Shown one piece after another: positions 34,431 to 47,949 of a DNA stretch of 64,000 nt (within the stretch, counting starts at the first letter, position 1; the number at the start of each line of letters is the position of its first letter). Source of the stretch: Oxyruncus cristatus (taxonomy: Eukaryota > Chordata > Aves > Passeriformes > Cotingidae). The translations under genes and the position numbers were made by a program. Under the pieces are notes generated by a model. The model was not told where the DNA came from and did not search any database. It saw nothing but the letters and a program-made list of their open reading frames with translations. The stretch lies in assembly GCA_013399855.1 (NCBI GenBank), contig VXAY01000722.1:209705-273704 (forward strand), read 5' to 3'.

Positions 34431-37400
34431 AGGGGAAGAGGAGGGGCAGACACTGATCTCTTCTCTGTGGTGACCAGTGACAGAACCTGAGGAAATGACC
34501 TGAAGTTGTATCAGGGGAGGTTTAGGTCGGATATTAGAAATAAGTTCTTCACCCAGGGGGTGGTTGGGCACCGGAACAGGCTTCCCAGGGAAGTGGTCAC
34601 AGCACCAAGCCTGCTGGTGTTCGAGAAGGATCTGGACAATACTCTCAGGCCCACGGTGTGAGTCTTGGGGATAGTCCTGTGCAGGGCCAGGAGTTGGACT
34701 TGATAATCCCTGTGGGTTCCTTTCAAGTCGGCATATTCTGTAATTCTATGATACTTTAGCAAACACTATAAGATTGTTAGGATGCACACAGAGTAAGTAT
34801 GGGGAAAAAAATGTGCATATGAATTGGAGAGTTAATTGATTTTGCCCATAAGTGAATTAAAAGTTTGAGCTTTCATTTTAGACTTGGATCATATAAGATG
34901 GGTGGAAAATTCCATAAGCTTACTCAAATATTGTAAATAATGTTTTCTAATTTTAGTATCACTACTGTCTCGATTTATTATGTCTTATTAAATTTCAGTC
35001 TTCTGTGATCTTATAGTCAGAATGGATGAATTTTAAACCAATAATGTGTTAATCACAACCAAACACTGTGATTTTGTTATTTCTTTCTCTTACTGCTCCT
35101 TTGTTCATAAGTCAAATAAATGTTTTACCTCTGCATATATTCCGTTGGGACAACAGTTACTGATTCATAGCCTTTCTGCTTAAGCTAGAAGTATAGTAAT
35201 CTTCTGTCATTGTGTGAAGACAATATCTCAATGCATAGAGTGAATAAAATTACCCTTAGTGACAAGGTTAATGTACCAAAATCAGGTACCTTCTTGGCTG
35301 AATACTGTCAAATATTCTTGAGCTGGTATAACCCTTTGAGACTCCAGATGGAATGAAATGGAAAACAATTTAATTAAATGTGCTGGGAATGTAATTTGGG
35401 ACATTATGTATTTATTGATGAAATCTGGTTTGGAAGAACTGTATTACACTGGGAAATTATGTTTGCTAGTAAACAGAGTATGTGTCAGCACAGCTTAACA
35501 GAGTGGTATAAAGGCCATACATAGATATTTAATACAGTCACAAATTAATGGCCTGGTACTAAATCTAAATGTTTTTAAACAAAATATATTCATTGGACTT
35601 TCATAGCATTTAAAGTGTGTTTCATTAACATATTATAGATCCATGGCATTGTAGTGCCTTGTTGTAAGCGTAGTTATGATTAATTTCAAACACCTATTAG
35701 TCCAGGGTTATAATCAGGTTAGTCTGATAATGTACAATTTGTCAAGAAAGATTTAGAGCAGAAACCCTCTGGGTACACAAGTTTCTGTTTAAAATTCCTT
35801 AAATCACACAGAGACTAAAAATTATATTTCAGGATCTGTACCGAGAAAAGATTGGGGGTTTTTTCTGTTCACAACTTTTTAGTTTTTCAAGATCAAGGTT
35901 AAAAAAAAGAAAACAAACAAACGCTTTATTTTCACCTGGATATTTGAATACTATTACAAATAAGTATCATGTTCTGTTTTTATATGTTCAGGTTTTTCAC
36001 TGTTGTTACCCCATACAGTTTACTCTGGTTTTGTTAGAACCACACCATTAGGACCACATCAGAAAAACAGACACAGAAACAGATTATCTGTTATACCCTA
36101 TATATCCTTCACTTCATGAGTTATTTCTTGGCTCACTCCAAACTTATTCAACTGACCTGTTCTCTGACAGTTCCAAGGCTTAACTAGTGAAGGGAATTTC
36201 TTTTCCAGAGGGAATTATTTCCTTCCCAGACATCGTGCTCTGCTTTGGGCTCTATGAATATACAAAAATTCAGAAAATAATAATACAAACATTGCATCCT
36301 AAACTAACTCTTCATAAAAAAACCCAAGGTGTTGGGCTATTTACATTGAAAAGATAAATGGATGTTGCTTGTAGGAATCTGTTTCACAGGTCTCCACTTA
36401 GGTACTTGGCCAGTTTCAAGTCATATGGGCTTCATTTGAATCAGGTGTTTGATCCCAGCTTTTTCTCTACACAGTATTAAAAAATATTGTAGTTCAATAC
36501 TTTTAAAATGACACGATTTGCAATGCAGTAAAAAAACCCAAACACCCAAACACAAAAATTAATCAGGAGAAAAGGGAAAAGAGCACATAAAAGAATTATT
36601 ATCTTTCAACTGTTTAAAAAAACATTCAGATTTGAAATAAATATATGCAGGTGGTTTGGATTTTTGTTTCCAATAAACATTTATACATTTATTTTATGTT
36701 TACTCTGGTGTATGATACTCAAAAAGGAGATGGTTTATCCAACTTCAAGATTTTTTGAGGTTAAGGTATGACCAGGATTTCAAACATGCAAAATTAATGA
36801 TTTAAACAGTAGAAAAGAAGAAAAAGACATAATTCTTGTCTCTAGGTTTTAATTTTGTAGGTGACATAATTTTAAAAAAAAAAATATCCAGCCATTCCAT
36901 CCTTCTTAAATTTCCCTGACCATGTATAATGTTACCTTGGCCGTTTTCTAGTTTTCTTTCACACCAGACATATAAGACCCCAAAAAAATGTTTATTGACC
37001 TTTTCAGAGTAGAGGGAGAAACAAAATAAAGGCAAACTCACTATGCAATGTGTGAGATTCACTTTAAAAGGTAGTATCAAGTGGCTATAGACTTATGTAG
37101 AGAAAACTTACAAAAAAAACTTAGCTATATCTCAATGTTAATAGTATTTAGTTTTTATGGCTCAATTAACTGGATATACAAAGAGATTTGACCAGACAAT
37201 CATAGCTAATTTCTGACAGGATGCTGACCTCAAAATGAAAGTGTCTTCTTTTGCTAGACGACTTTGGACATAGCAGATCTAAATATATTCTTTATTTATT
37301 TTTTCTAACTAATCTTGTTTGGAAAGAAAACAGGTTAATCAATCTACACTATATCTTTTTAGCTCTTTGGACTGGATGCTTATTATCTAAAATATCAGGT

Positions 37401-38239
37401 TCTTCCTTTTAATCTATAATATAAGCCTAACTGTGCATAGATTTTTTTTTAATTTTTTTTTAAACTTTTCTATTGGCAGTTAAAAAGGCAATCTAGAAAT
37501 TATCTAAGCCATGTCTTGAGATTTGGAAGTATGTAGAGCTCAAGTGATATTTAAGGATTCTTCTTGAAGCAAATGAGATCACTATGTGCCTAGGTTTTTA
37601 AAAATATAAAAAAGGTTTTATTCATTCAAGAGTTCATAAGTAGAAGCCAGATGTCATTCAAAAGTATCTGCTTTTTTCTGAGGAGAGGATAAACTACAGG
37701 GTGATTCCAGATTAAACTGGATACCCTCCTGACTGTGTCACAATGAAAAACAGAGGAGAAAAAAATGGAAACATTTTGTTGCTTCCTCACAGAAAATAAC
37801 TCTTAAGTGAGCTGAAATTAAAGCAAGGGAATGCACATTGGAAGATTTATTTTTGATTTGATGACCAAAATACTGGTGTAACTTACTCCTGTAAGTAAAT
37901 GTGATCCAAAACCTCCTAATGGAGTGGCATGCAGCAGGAAACAAGTCTCGGATGTGGAAGTGCACCTCTGTGTTTTTTACTCGCTGACAGAGATCTGGTT
38001 GTGTTCTCTAAAGACAAAACCACCACGCACAATTCTGCCAAACCTACAAAACCTGTAAGGTTGCTTAGCTAAACTATTTCAAGTTGGAGCAGTGACACAT
38101 TAAGTGTAAAAGAACCAGGTGAACTTCAGCTGGAAAACTGGGCAATGGACATGGCTGGCTTTGTGTTTTCTCCAAACATTTCATGGAACATAAAGGTAAG
38201 AGCTGTGAATGTAGAAGACAATAAAAGGGATAGAAGTCT

Positions 38240-38272
38240 TTTTTTTTCTTTTTTTTTTTCTTTTTTTTTTTA
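38240..38272. repeat. Polypyrimidine tract
   Basis: Three long T runs are separated by single C bases, with one strand purely pyrimidine. Such tracts often arise from slippage and may form unusual helices. Confidence 0.9.
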
Positions 38273-41182
38273 ACAAAGTATTCCTATGATACAGAGAAGA
38301 AAAACGGTTTCTTAGCATATTTTTCATCTGTAATGATCATCCAGCACATCATGATCAAGCGAAGGTAATGCGGATAAACCATAATATTTTCTAGAATCCT
38401 CTGAAAATCATGTGTCAGTGAAAGAAAGGTTGAATTGTATATCAGAAGAATGCTAAGATTTGCCACATCCCATTAGGTTACCTGTTTACAATCACAAGGC
38501 AAAATCTTGCAATCGTATACGGCACTAAGGGCTATGTCAAAGTGTTTAAATCAATATTCTTTAACAGTAATGAAAAATGTGCTTCCTTAACATGCTCAAG
38601 TAAAACAAGAGCTGAGTTCTTGGAAATTATTTAACATGCTCAGTACTAGATGGTTTGCATTTCATCTCTCTGACTTACATGTTTAAACCTTTCATTGGTT
38701 TTACTGTATGGGATTGATGTGCTCCAGCAGAGTTAGCTTATCACTGCAAATCACACTCTGTTGAGAAGCCTGCCTCAAAGAAAATGCAAAATGCATTCCT
38801 AATCTTTGATATTTCAATGCAAATTCCATAATGTGTTTTAAAGAATGGAAAACAAATCACACCACACTATAATTGGTATTTATCTCAGTTGATAATCTAT
38901 GCATGCTTACTTGTAAACCTGTAAATACAGAAAAAAAAAAAAGAGTACATACTAAACTGAGGAAAATAAAGTATCTTACAAAATACAAAGTATATAGCTT
39001 TATTTTTTTTTTTCTTCAAATCTATGTCAACATTTAAGGGAACTTCCATTTCTTTGGGGAAAAAGAGTTTCAATTTCGAATGACTCGAAAATTCTAGTGT
39101 GCTCCCAGTGTCATCTCTACAGGTAGTTATTTGTGTAAAGAAAAAGCATTTATTAATTATGAATATATTTGTAAGAATTTCATAGTGTACAACATGAAAA
39201 AGAATGAAACAAATGCAGACTGAAATGTTCGTACTGCAAATTGCATATCTGTGAAAATGTACTGGGGAAGAGACTTAACATCTGACAAAGCCAGTGATAC
39301 TGTGTCAAAGGAGATGAGGAAGAGGAAGAGAAAATGAAGATGGGGGTCTTCTGAGACCTCCAACTCAAATTTGGAAGGTGTGTCGGGGCATGGTTGAGGA
39401 TGGTACTATGGGAGGGATGGTTTTGGAAGTGGATATCACAATTGAGGAAATGTCCAAATATTGTAACTAGAATCTGAATATTGTAATTAGATGATAGTAT
39501 AAAATGGCAAAGCCTATGCAATTCGGTGCACACCATTTGGAAAATATTCCTGTGCACCCGGTGTTGTAATAAAGGAATGCTACCTGCTAAAACTCACAAA
39601 CTGAACCTTAGAGTTTTTCTTCTATTGGCTATTTTAGGCACCAACCTGTACATTTTGGATATTCTGGATATGGGAACTTCCATCTCTTATGGACAGCTCA
39701 TCTTTTTCAAAACTTAGTATTCAATCTTTCAGCCTTCCTTGTTTGAAATACATTTTTTTATTTCCATATAAATTAAAAATCCCAAAGATCTCAAAAAACC
39801 AAGCAAAACCAAACTTGGTTTTCAAAATATTGGGGGTGGGTGTGATGGGTGTGTGAAGCTGATTACAGCGTGGAAATATCTTCTTATGTTTCTTTTGGGA
39901 TTATCAACATTCTGTGTGGATCTTATCATAGAAATCTCACTGCAACAGTGGACATGTTAAAATAATTTTGAATATATTTAAAGCTTTGTCCTTCAGTGCT
40001 TTTTTCAAAGCATCATGGTAATGCTACTGGTTTCCACAGTAACAAATAGCATTTCCCACCTCCTCATTTTCCTCTACCCTCTTGCCTGGCAGCGCTCTCT
40101 GTAGGACTGACATCTCTTTGTGTAAAAATAAACAAGTATCATTTTGTGTAATACTATCCAAAGAATAATGTTGCAGTATCTGGATGAAATATGTATTTTT
40201 GATGCCAAATGATGGGCTTAGCTCCAGGTTTTATGCTCCTTTTTTTCTTCTTTTTTTTTTTTTTTTCCCTCACTATGATTTGGGGAGAAATATGGAAACC
40301 AATCAAAACCAAGCAAGGCACTGGCAAATGCGATTTCTTCCTGTCACAAATGACTCTCAAACATCTCAAAAGACTAATGTTCAGACTCTCAAAAATAAAC
40401 CCAAGAGTTTTATGAATGATAGATATGTTTCATTCCTGAATCAATCACAAACTCATCCTGATTTCTCTGACTACCCTTGTTAAAGATCAGTATTCCCAAA
40501 ATAGCTTTATTCAGTTATTTTCAGCCTAAGGGTTGTCAGCAAATTGCTTGTTATGACTCTTTCTCATTCATTATTCATCCAGTGTAACCAGTCACATGAA
40601 TAACATGATACCACTGCTGATGTCCAGAACTTATTGAACAAAATGATAATGAATAAGAATCTCTCTACATAAAATTTAACATGTATAAATATTTTTAAAA
40701 ATAAATAAAAAATTTAGTTTGTGTAGAATTTACTTAATGTGTTAGGAGTCAGCTCATATATTTTGATAATTTTAATGCGAAAAATTCTATGCAGTGAACA
40801 AGACATGTTTTGCAAGTTATTAGACTAAAATTAATAAAAATAAAAATGGAAATTAAGTCTCTATGAGCAGTTAGTTTTGTTGTGAAAAAAACTTGTTCAG
40901 TCCATCCTTGTAACTTTATTTACAACAATAAATTTTGCCCAGGTAAAACCTGTGTGTTAATAAAATGAAAATAATGAACATTCATATTCCTACATAAAAC
41001 CCCCATATGTTAATCCTTTCAAAAAAAGACATTTAAAATTTTATGTAACATATTGTGGATTACTTTATAGGTCTGTTTGCATAGATACCTGTTCAACAGG
41101 CATTCTTAATATGCAATATTTAATTATACTCTCAATGTTAAGCATTCAGCAGTAATAAATCATTGAGCAATTCCTGAAATTG

Positions 41183-41198
41183 AAAAAAAAAAAAAAAA
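41183..41198. repeat. poly-A tract
   Basis: Sixteen consecutive A bases, followed by further A-rich sequence. No element body with a matching end was recognised to its left. Confidence 0.9.
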
Positions 41199-41901
41199 TT
41201 AAAAACCACCAACCAACAAAAAAGGCCAAACCAAAACCCCAAACATATACAACCATTGCTTTTATTTTTTTTCTACCAAACCTTTGGATAAATTGTCATC
41301 TTATATTGAGATTTTTTTGTTTTGGAAACTATAAAAGCAGTAATATATGTAAGATGAAAGTACTTAGACAAAAACATATGCTGAGAAATTGAAGATTTAA
41401 GAAAAAAAGAATAGTTATTATAGAATGACCAATTAAATGTTCCAAAAGTCATCAATACTGACTAAAAAGCAGAATTCTGCATTGTTTTATGTATTTATAC
41501 TACCTCTCGCATCCTCATTAGTACTCTAAATGATACCCTGCAATCAGGTAGACCTTATATTCGTACACAAAAGAATTGGTTTCATCTTTGCTTCTCTGTA
41601 AGTCTATTATTAACACACATATTCACAAACTTCTGCATTAACACATTTTCAGATTTACACTTATTATTTTGGAAAACTGAAAAATATATTTATGATGTGC
41701 CTTTTTTATTTGTTGCAGTAAATTTTGACTGGTGCAAGTGAAGGTATTTTTGTCAGACACAGAATCATTTGATTAACTGGGTCCTAGTTTATTTCATGTA
41801 TGGTATCTTGCTCAGTTAAAGATGAGTGTATGTAAGAGTAATTTGATTTTGCTGTCCTGAAAGCTCCACAGGGCAACAATAGAGACCCACATTCTTTGGA
41901 G

Positions 41902-41928
41902 ACTCTCATTCCATTGAGAAATGAGAGT
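41902..41928. repeat. 9-bp inverted repeat with 9-base loop
   Basis: ACTCTCATT (41902-41910) and AATGAGAGT (41920-41928) are exact reverse complements. It may be chance. Confidence 0.85.
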
Positions 41929-42372
41929 GTTCAGGCTGGGGCAGTTTCTCAGTGAAGGGGGAAGGAAGATGAGAGACACAGCAAGACTGCAAATTTTCAG
42001 TATCTTGTGGAATGCAGAGTGCCTGCATGCAGCAGGGAGAAAACCTAAACCTGAGCCAAGACTCAGAGACAAAAGCGTCTTTCTTACGAACAAAGATGGG
42101 ACTACATAGAGTTTTTCAACCTAGGAAGACACTAAAAACTTTTGAATTAGAAAACAAGACGACATGAGTGGCTCAGAATATGTGGGGAATGGTTAGTGTC
42201 TGATAGATTCAGCTTTATTTTAATGTCTCACACAGAAAGTCTGAGTTGCTCTGTTTAAAGAACAGCTTTCCCTAGTCTATTATTTTCTGCTCTAAAAACC
42301 AGAATGAAACCTTATTGGTGTTTTGGGGAGTGTTAGCTTTAAGGAAAAGGGTAAGAAAGTTCCCCTCTAGTG

Positions 42373-42393
42373 TACTGTGATTCCGTCACAGTA
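42373..42393. repeat. 8-bp inverted repeat with 5-base loop
   Basis: TACTGTGA (42373-42380) and TCACAGTA (42386-42393) are exact reverse complements around TTCCG. A further CCACAGTA lies just to the right. It may be chance. Confidence 0.85.
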
Positions 42394-43563
42394 TCCCACA
42401 GTATAAAACAGACACCAACATAGACTGTCAATGCTATCCATTCCTGAGCTTGCCTAGATCCTAGGCTATCTGGAAGGTGAACAGGGAACCCACTCCCTCA
42501 TCACCAGACATAACTGATTGTAAGCAAAGGTGCAGGAAGTGCTGAGTGTTTGTAAAAGAATAGCACATCTTTCAAGCTCTGGTCCTACAGCTGTGATGCA
42601 TTAGGGTTTTTTAAATCTCCAGTATTTCTTAATAAATATTTTAGACCTATTTTAGTTTTACACCTCTTTAAAGCAGTATTGCTTTTCAGATCAGTTTATG
42701 GCTTTAATCCAGGAAAGCTTTATTCAGATGGAAAAGAAATTTTGTGGCAACGTTAACTACTGTCTCTTGTACCTGGTTTATATGAGTGTTAACTTTTGGC
42801 AACACAATAACTATTTACAGGTATATCAATCTGACATTAACATTCATTATGAAGCTAGAATAATGACTCACTCTTTCAAAATGAACTGTTCTATAACTAG
42901 TAGTCAAGAATGAATTTAACTATTTGTAGTTTATTGCTTGAGCATTAGCAAAGAGAGATAATTTTCGTTTCTTTGCTGTAACAGCACCTTCTATGAGCCA
43001 CTTAACTTTGTTCAACTTATTTGTCCAAAGGAATTAACACTTGGTAGTCACATGTTAACATATTTGAAAGATCAGAACCACAGAAAACAGCTGTAAATTG
43101 TGCCTTCTAATTGAAAACTTTGGCCTGTTTGGTCTTATTATATAACACAACCAGATGCACAGAAAATGTATGTACGTGTAAAACATAATAACTAAATTAT
43201 TATGTCTTCCCAATATAAGCAGGGATAATTTATAATATCATACTATAATCTATCTTCCTAAGTATCTGATAGTTTACAGACCTGTATATCTTCTTGCTTT
43301 TCAAACAAGTAAACAAACAAAGGAAACCAGAATAAATTAAGCCCATGCAAACAGAGATATTCAAGCTACTCTGAAATACCATATTAATTTGGAAGAGACC
43401 TGTGTTTCTAGGTTTTCAACTCAACTTCTGTGATACATTCCCTCAGAATTCAAATTTTAATTTTTTTTATTACTCATATTAATGGGATTAAACCAGCTGG
43501 ATTATTTTGGTCCTGTTCCAAAGTGTTACTGACTTCTTTCATGTCACTTCACTTATAACCAAA

Positions 43564-43621
43564 NNNNNNNNNNNNNNNNNNNNNNNNNNNNNNNNNNNNN
43601 NNNNNNNNNNNNNNNNNNNNN
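43564..43621. other. Assembly gap, 58 N
   Basis: A run of 58 N. The odd length suggests an estimated gap size. The 109-codon frame that crosses it is not real evidence for a gene. Confidence 0.99.
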
Positions 43622-44111
43622 CAAACAAAACACAAGTGAATCAAAAGCTATTTCACTTCATGGATCAGCCAGCAGGGCTTGCTTTTAGACAGACAGATGG
43701 TGTCTTGCCTCTAGAGATAGACTGTTCCACCTGCACAAATAAGCTTCCAATGCTCTTGAACCAGACTATCTCCCAGTATTCTTGTAGAGGAAAATATCGT
43801 ATGGATCATCTTACATGGATTGAATCAAGAATATGATAACTGAAATACTAATATTATTTTTGTCTCCTTGCATTTAACATACAGTGTTCTTTTCATTTGT
43901 TGTTGGGGTTTTTGGTGTTTTTTTTGTCTTCAGTAATCCTGGTTATGACTTCTAGGGCTTTGTATTCGTAGTTTAAATGCTTCAGTGCTGTGGCACAGGG
44001 GACAGCACTATATTGTTTGAGGAATGAAGTACGTGTAGAAAAACTTGGGTTCTCTTAGAGTCTACATTGGTAGTGATTGTATGTTTCGTTTCTTCTCCTG
44101 AAGAGTAAAGT
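43622..44111. other. Unassigned sequence
   Basis: Nothing recognised. The sequence just right of the gap (43640-43800) is of higher complexity than its surroundings, but no domain or repeat family is evident. Confidence 0.45.
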
Positions 44112-44624
44112 TGGTATGCTATGCCCAGTTTTTGTCCCCCAGAAAAAGGGACAGGAAGAAACTGCAAGGGTCCAGACAAAAGTATACTAAGATGGTCAAA
44201 AGCCTAGAGAAACGTATCCTGCAAAAAGAAGTTGATGTACTCAGGTCTCTTCATACATGTAAAAAAGAAACTGAGGGGAGATCTAGCAATGATCTACAAA
44301 TAATTGAAGAGCAGTTATTAAAATGATAGAGCCAAAGTTTTATCATTAACATAAATGATATAACAGGGTGGAACAGACAGAGGTTATGACTTCAGATGTT
44401 CAGATCAGATACTAATGGAAGAATTTTTCCTAGGTAGTGCAGCAACAAAACAGGTAGTCCAGAGAAATTTTGAAATCTCCATTTGTGAAGATTTTCAAGA
44501 TTCATCTAGAAAAAAATTACAGCAGCCCTAAGGTGGAGTTGATTGCAATCCCACAGTTAGTGGGAAACTGTACTACTTGACCTCCAGGTATTCTTTCCAA
44601 TCTGTTTCTACAACTCTGTGATAA
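44112..44624 (+). mobile_element. Old CR1 LINE 3' end, plus strand
   Basis: The stretch starts at the equivalent of the CR1 segment that follows EYCVQFW, with KRDRKKLQGSRQKYTKMVKSLE readable at about 44146-44210. It proceeds through a degenerate RT C-terminus and 3' UTR to TTGACCTCCAGGTATTCTTT and a tail CAACTCTGTGATAAG near 44610-44625. Identity is clearly lower than in the CR1 copies to the left, and many small indels have accumulated. It is therefore an old insertion. The exact left end is uncertain. Confidence 0.75.
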
Positions 44625-46729
44625 GTTGTATGGTAATAATGGTATCCCAAAGACAATAATCCTCTTCAGATAAGTAAGGTTTTTTGTATGTTTTCAAAAT
44701 GGGTAATGCTATTTATTACCATTATGAATGAGGAAACTGAAGAAAACCCTTGCATCTGCTGTTAGCTGATTCATTATTTTTAAGTACAGATTTCTTGTTG
44801 AGGTATATATACTCCTTTTACTAAGCTCTTGTCACTGCAAAGTCACTGCATGCTATTAATAAATAAATCTTAATTAATATCCTCATTTACTTGAGCTACA
44901 AAAGCTGGTCTCATTGGAAGGAAGTATGTAATTTAGAAGTGCTAATTGTTATATTCTACTTTGAAAGTTAATTAAACATTATTGCTGATATTGTTGTTAT
45001 ATGATAAACAACTTAAAATTGGAATGTTGCATCTTTAAAAAAAGAGTTAGTAGCATTCTAACTTTGGACATCTGATCATAATCTGTAAACCTCTCTCTGA
45101 ATAAATTCCATCTGACTTTTTTGGGATTGTGTTCTTTTTTTTAGTACTATACTGTAATAAGAAATATTAATCTAGTGTAATAATAAATATTTATTGGTCT
45201 TGAAAAAAGTAGGATAATTTATTTTCATTTCATTTAAAATATTAAGATTTTTCTCTACCTGATAAAAATGTGGCATTAGCAATTTATTCCAGGATCTAAA
45301 CTGCTTAAAGCAAACACTAAAATAAACACCACAATACACAAAAATAGATGCTTCACCTGATTAGAAAAGGCTCAAACATCTAAATTAAAATATGATTAGT
45401 ATTAAATTTCTTTTACTCTGCCATCTTAATATATTTGTGTCTAGTCTTGGTTGTGCAAATAGTCCCTTTATCATCTGTTAATATCTTAAATTCTATGTCT
45501 GCTTATAAGTATGTCCATTTCTTCTCTTATAAAGTTTCCTTTGTAGAATTTTCACTTACCTTGAATTTTTTTTCCCTAACACATGCTTTCTTCTGATCAA
45601 AGCAATTTTTGTTTGTTTGCTGCTTTGTTTTACTTGCAAGGTAAAAGTCTCATCAGGTTTGAGAAACTGTAAGTCAGCAATTACTTAGTGCTATGATGTG
45701 AATTAAAGTATTTGAAGGCAACTGAATACTCCAGTCTGACTTTATATGTATTGAAAAAAAAAAAAAAAAAAGGAAAAAGAGCCAAAAATGCATGAGTTTT
45801 ATAAATTTTTTACTTTGAACTTGAAGATCATTATTAGAACCCATCTTTCTTTACAAAACATTGAATTTATTGTAATATTCTGAATCACATTTATTTATAC
45901 ATCATCTATGTGAATCTGCCACCTTTAGATTCAGAGGTTTTCAAAAATCCAAAACGGAAAGTGTTTCTATATATTCACTTTGCATATGAGAGTTGGTATT
46001 TAACCTTTATATATTTTACATATTTGTGCATGAGATTCTTCCATGTTTTGGTTGCAGAATATGTTAGCTAATCTGATGCCTTGGAAATAAAGTAATTAAT
46101 TAATAAGACAAATATGTTGTATTTCTAGGAAGTTAAAATGTAGCATAAATTTCATTGAATATGTGGACAGTAAAAAAAAGATGGATGGTGACATTAGAAG
46201 CAAATACACCACTAGAACCAAATGACTGCTCTTGTCTTCCCACCCCTCTCCAAGGAATACATCAGTGTTATTTTAGCACATATTATACTATTGCTGAAGA
46301 GGAAGAATATATAATGATGAAGATTTGTATGTTTTATGCTTCACAATGCATAGATGGATGTAGGCAGAAAAACAACTTTCACACAAATGTGTAATTTAAT
46401 CATAAGACAGATTTTTTAAAAATACATTTTTTAACAAACTACATAATGATGGAAAAAGTGGAAATAACTGATGATGAAATGGAAAATACATCTTAGTCAA
46501 AGGACAATAATCTCATCTAAAAATATGCTAGGCTTTCAAAAGAAAGGCAAATAATTGTGGCAGCGTTAAAAACCATCAGTGAGCTCTCCCTAAAAGTAAA
46601 TGGATGCAGAGCTTTAAAGGGAAGAAATTGTAAAGTCTGATTCACAACTGCTCTGATGCCTGTAGATCAAGATTTACTTTGTTAAAGTAAAGCTGGTGTA
46701 AGTTTTCAAACGAACCTGTGTGCTCACAG
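44625..46729. other. AT-rich unassigned sequence
   Basis: No gene was seen in 2.1 kb. There is an A run of 18 bases at 45754-45771 and a hairpin of 8-bp arms at 46673-46691. Open frames are short and have no domain. Confidence 0.5.
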
Positions 46730-47095
46730 ATGGCTAAAAGACTTAAAGAGCTCAATCTATTTAGCTTATTAAAGGAAACTTTAGAAAGTAATTTAATGGA
46801 AAGAATTTTAGTATCTTCAAGGGGAAATTATTTTCCATAATAAAAGGCTTCATAACCTAGCAGACAGGAGGGTAACTAGACCCAGTGGCTGGAAGTGGTT
46901 TAGAAGCAAAATCTAACTGAAACTTGCGTACATGTATTTAAACATCTTGGATTATTAGTATATCAATTCAGTGAAATAGTGGAGAGTTAGCATTAAATCC
47001 AGACCAGAAATGCTTATCAGAGCTACATTTGCAATCAATCAAAACCTTTAAGGACTGATGCAAGAATCAGAATAACTGATATTAGATGACCTCTC
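46730..47095 (+). mobile_element. Ancient CR1-group LINE relic, plus strand
   Basis: AAAGAGCTCAATCTATTTAG (from about 46745) followed by an RT C-terminal relic and, at 46885-46900, GTGGCTGGAAGTGG-like sequence matches the old amniote CR1 type known from turtles. In that type the 3' region includes a conserved TGGCTGGAAGTTGAAGC word. The match continues through ATTTGCAATCAATCAAAACC to GATGACC near 47095, without a clear tail. Divergence is high, so this is probably one of the oldest layers in the window. Boundaries are approximate. Confidence 0.6.
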
Positions 47096-47949
47096 TACCT
47101 CTTCTTCAAATTGAGTTGCAGCATACATGAAGTTATGTGTTGGTTAGATGGTTATAAATGGTTTACAAACTATTTACCCTTCAGTTTCTGAGAACAGGTG
47201 ATGTTTCGTGCAGAAAATTTTGTCAACTCATTATGGATATCATTTGCATATTAGCAATTCCTAGGCACTAACTCAGTTCTACCTCTTTTGTAATCTGAAA
47301 TAAATTTCTTACTGCTTTAATAAACTGCTACCAGTGGAATTGTTTCAAAAGCCACAGCTACTTCAGAGCCTGTTTTGCCTTTTAGAAAAATGTTCCAAGC
47401 ATGTTAAGGTAGTATGTCCATCACTGCTAAGATGTACATAACACCATCATTGTGTTGGAAAACTATTGCAAATCCAATAAGTCTGCCTGCCACTGTGCAT
47501 CCACCTCTGCCACAATCATCTTGGATTTTTTAAGTGCTTTTTTGCAGCCCTCTGTAAACTGTAAGGATCCTGACTTGTAAACCAGATTTCTACTTGGCTT
47601 CTGTTCAGATTGGCAATTCACCTTATAGCAGTTTCAGAATTTATACCCAAAGTTTCCCACCTCCCTAGGTGGACAATGAATCTCTTTCAAAAAAAAGGTA
47701 ATGTTACATGTTTGCCAATATGCTGCTACTACACACACGTACAAAACGAAACACCGGGAAATCAGTTTAACTCTAATACAGAGACAATTTTTCACAGCAG
47801 ATGTGGGGAGTTGTCTACCAGTCAGTCATTTCCAGGCTTCCTCCTTTTCTTCCTTGAACATTGCCGTCAATTCTACACCCATTTTCTATTCTTCAGCTAC
47901 TACAGGCACAGATGCAAACAAGTGACAGCACATTTCTATCCCTCCCCAA
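47096..47949. other. Unassigned sequence
   Basis: No gene was recognised. The frame 47610-47981 (123 codons, plus) overlaps another on the same strand and has neither a domain nor a convincing start context. Confidence 0.5.

Larger units (their letters stand above)
32284..34752 (+). mobile_element. Longest CR1 LINE copy, plus strand, 5' truncated in the endonuclease
   Basis: This 2.47-kb CR1 copy is the largest transposon in the window. It starts inside the apurinic-type endonuclease, passes through the EN-RT linker and the reverse transcriptase, and ends in a subfamily A 3' UTR with the tail ATTCTGTAATTCTATGATA. A complete CR1 is roughly 4-5 kb, so ORF1 and most of EN are missing, as usual for target-primed reverse transcription. 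Open frames at 32494-33009, 33061-33516, 33970-34239 and 34220-34420 lie in different frames or are separated by stops, showing several frameshifts. No target-site duplication was recognised, as is common for CR1. It is moderately preserved, so it is probably younger than the copies at 44112 and 46730. Confidence 0.95.
34753..43563. other. Long AT-rich unassigned stretch
   Basis: Nearly 9 kb hold no recognisable gene or interspersed repeat. Low-complexity items are T runs near 37442-37460, a T-rich/C-interrupted tract at 38240-38272, T at 39001-39013 and 40248-40266, and A at 41183-41198. Small inverted repeats are seen at 41902-41928 and 42373-42393. The stretch 38600-38830 has higher complexity with octamer-like words and is discussed as a possible conserved noncoding element. 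The 125-codon minus frame at 39180-39557 has no domain. Confidence 0.55.

Noticed and set aside
39180..39557. 125-codon minus-strand frame
   Set aside because: Serine, histidine and phenylalanine-rich low-complexity translation with an overlapping frame on the same strand; no domain.
43507..43836. 109-codon plus-strand frame
   Set aside because: It runs through the 58-N gap, so the frame across the gap is undefined, and neither side shows a domain.
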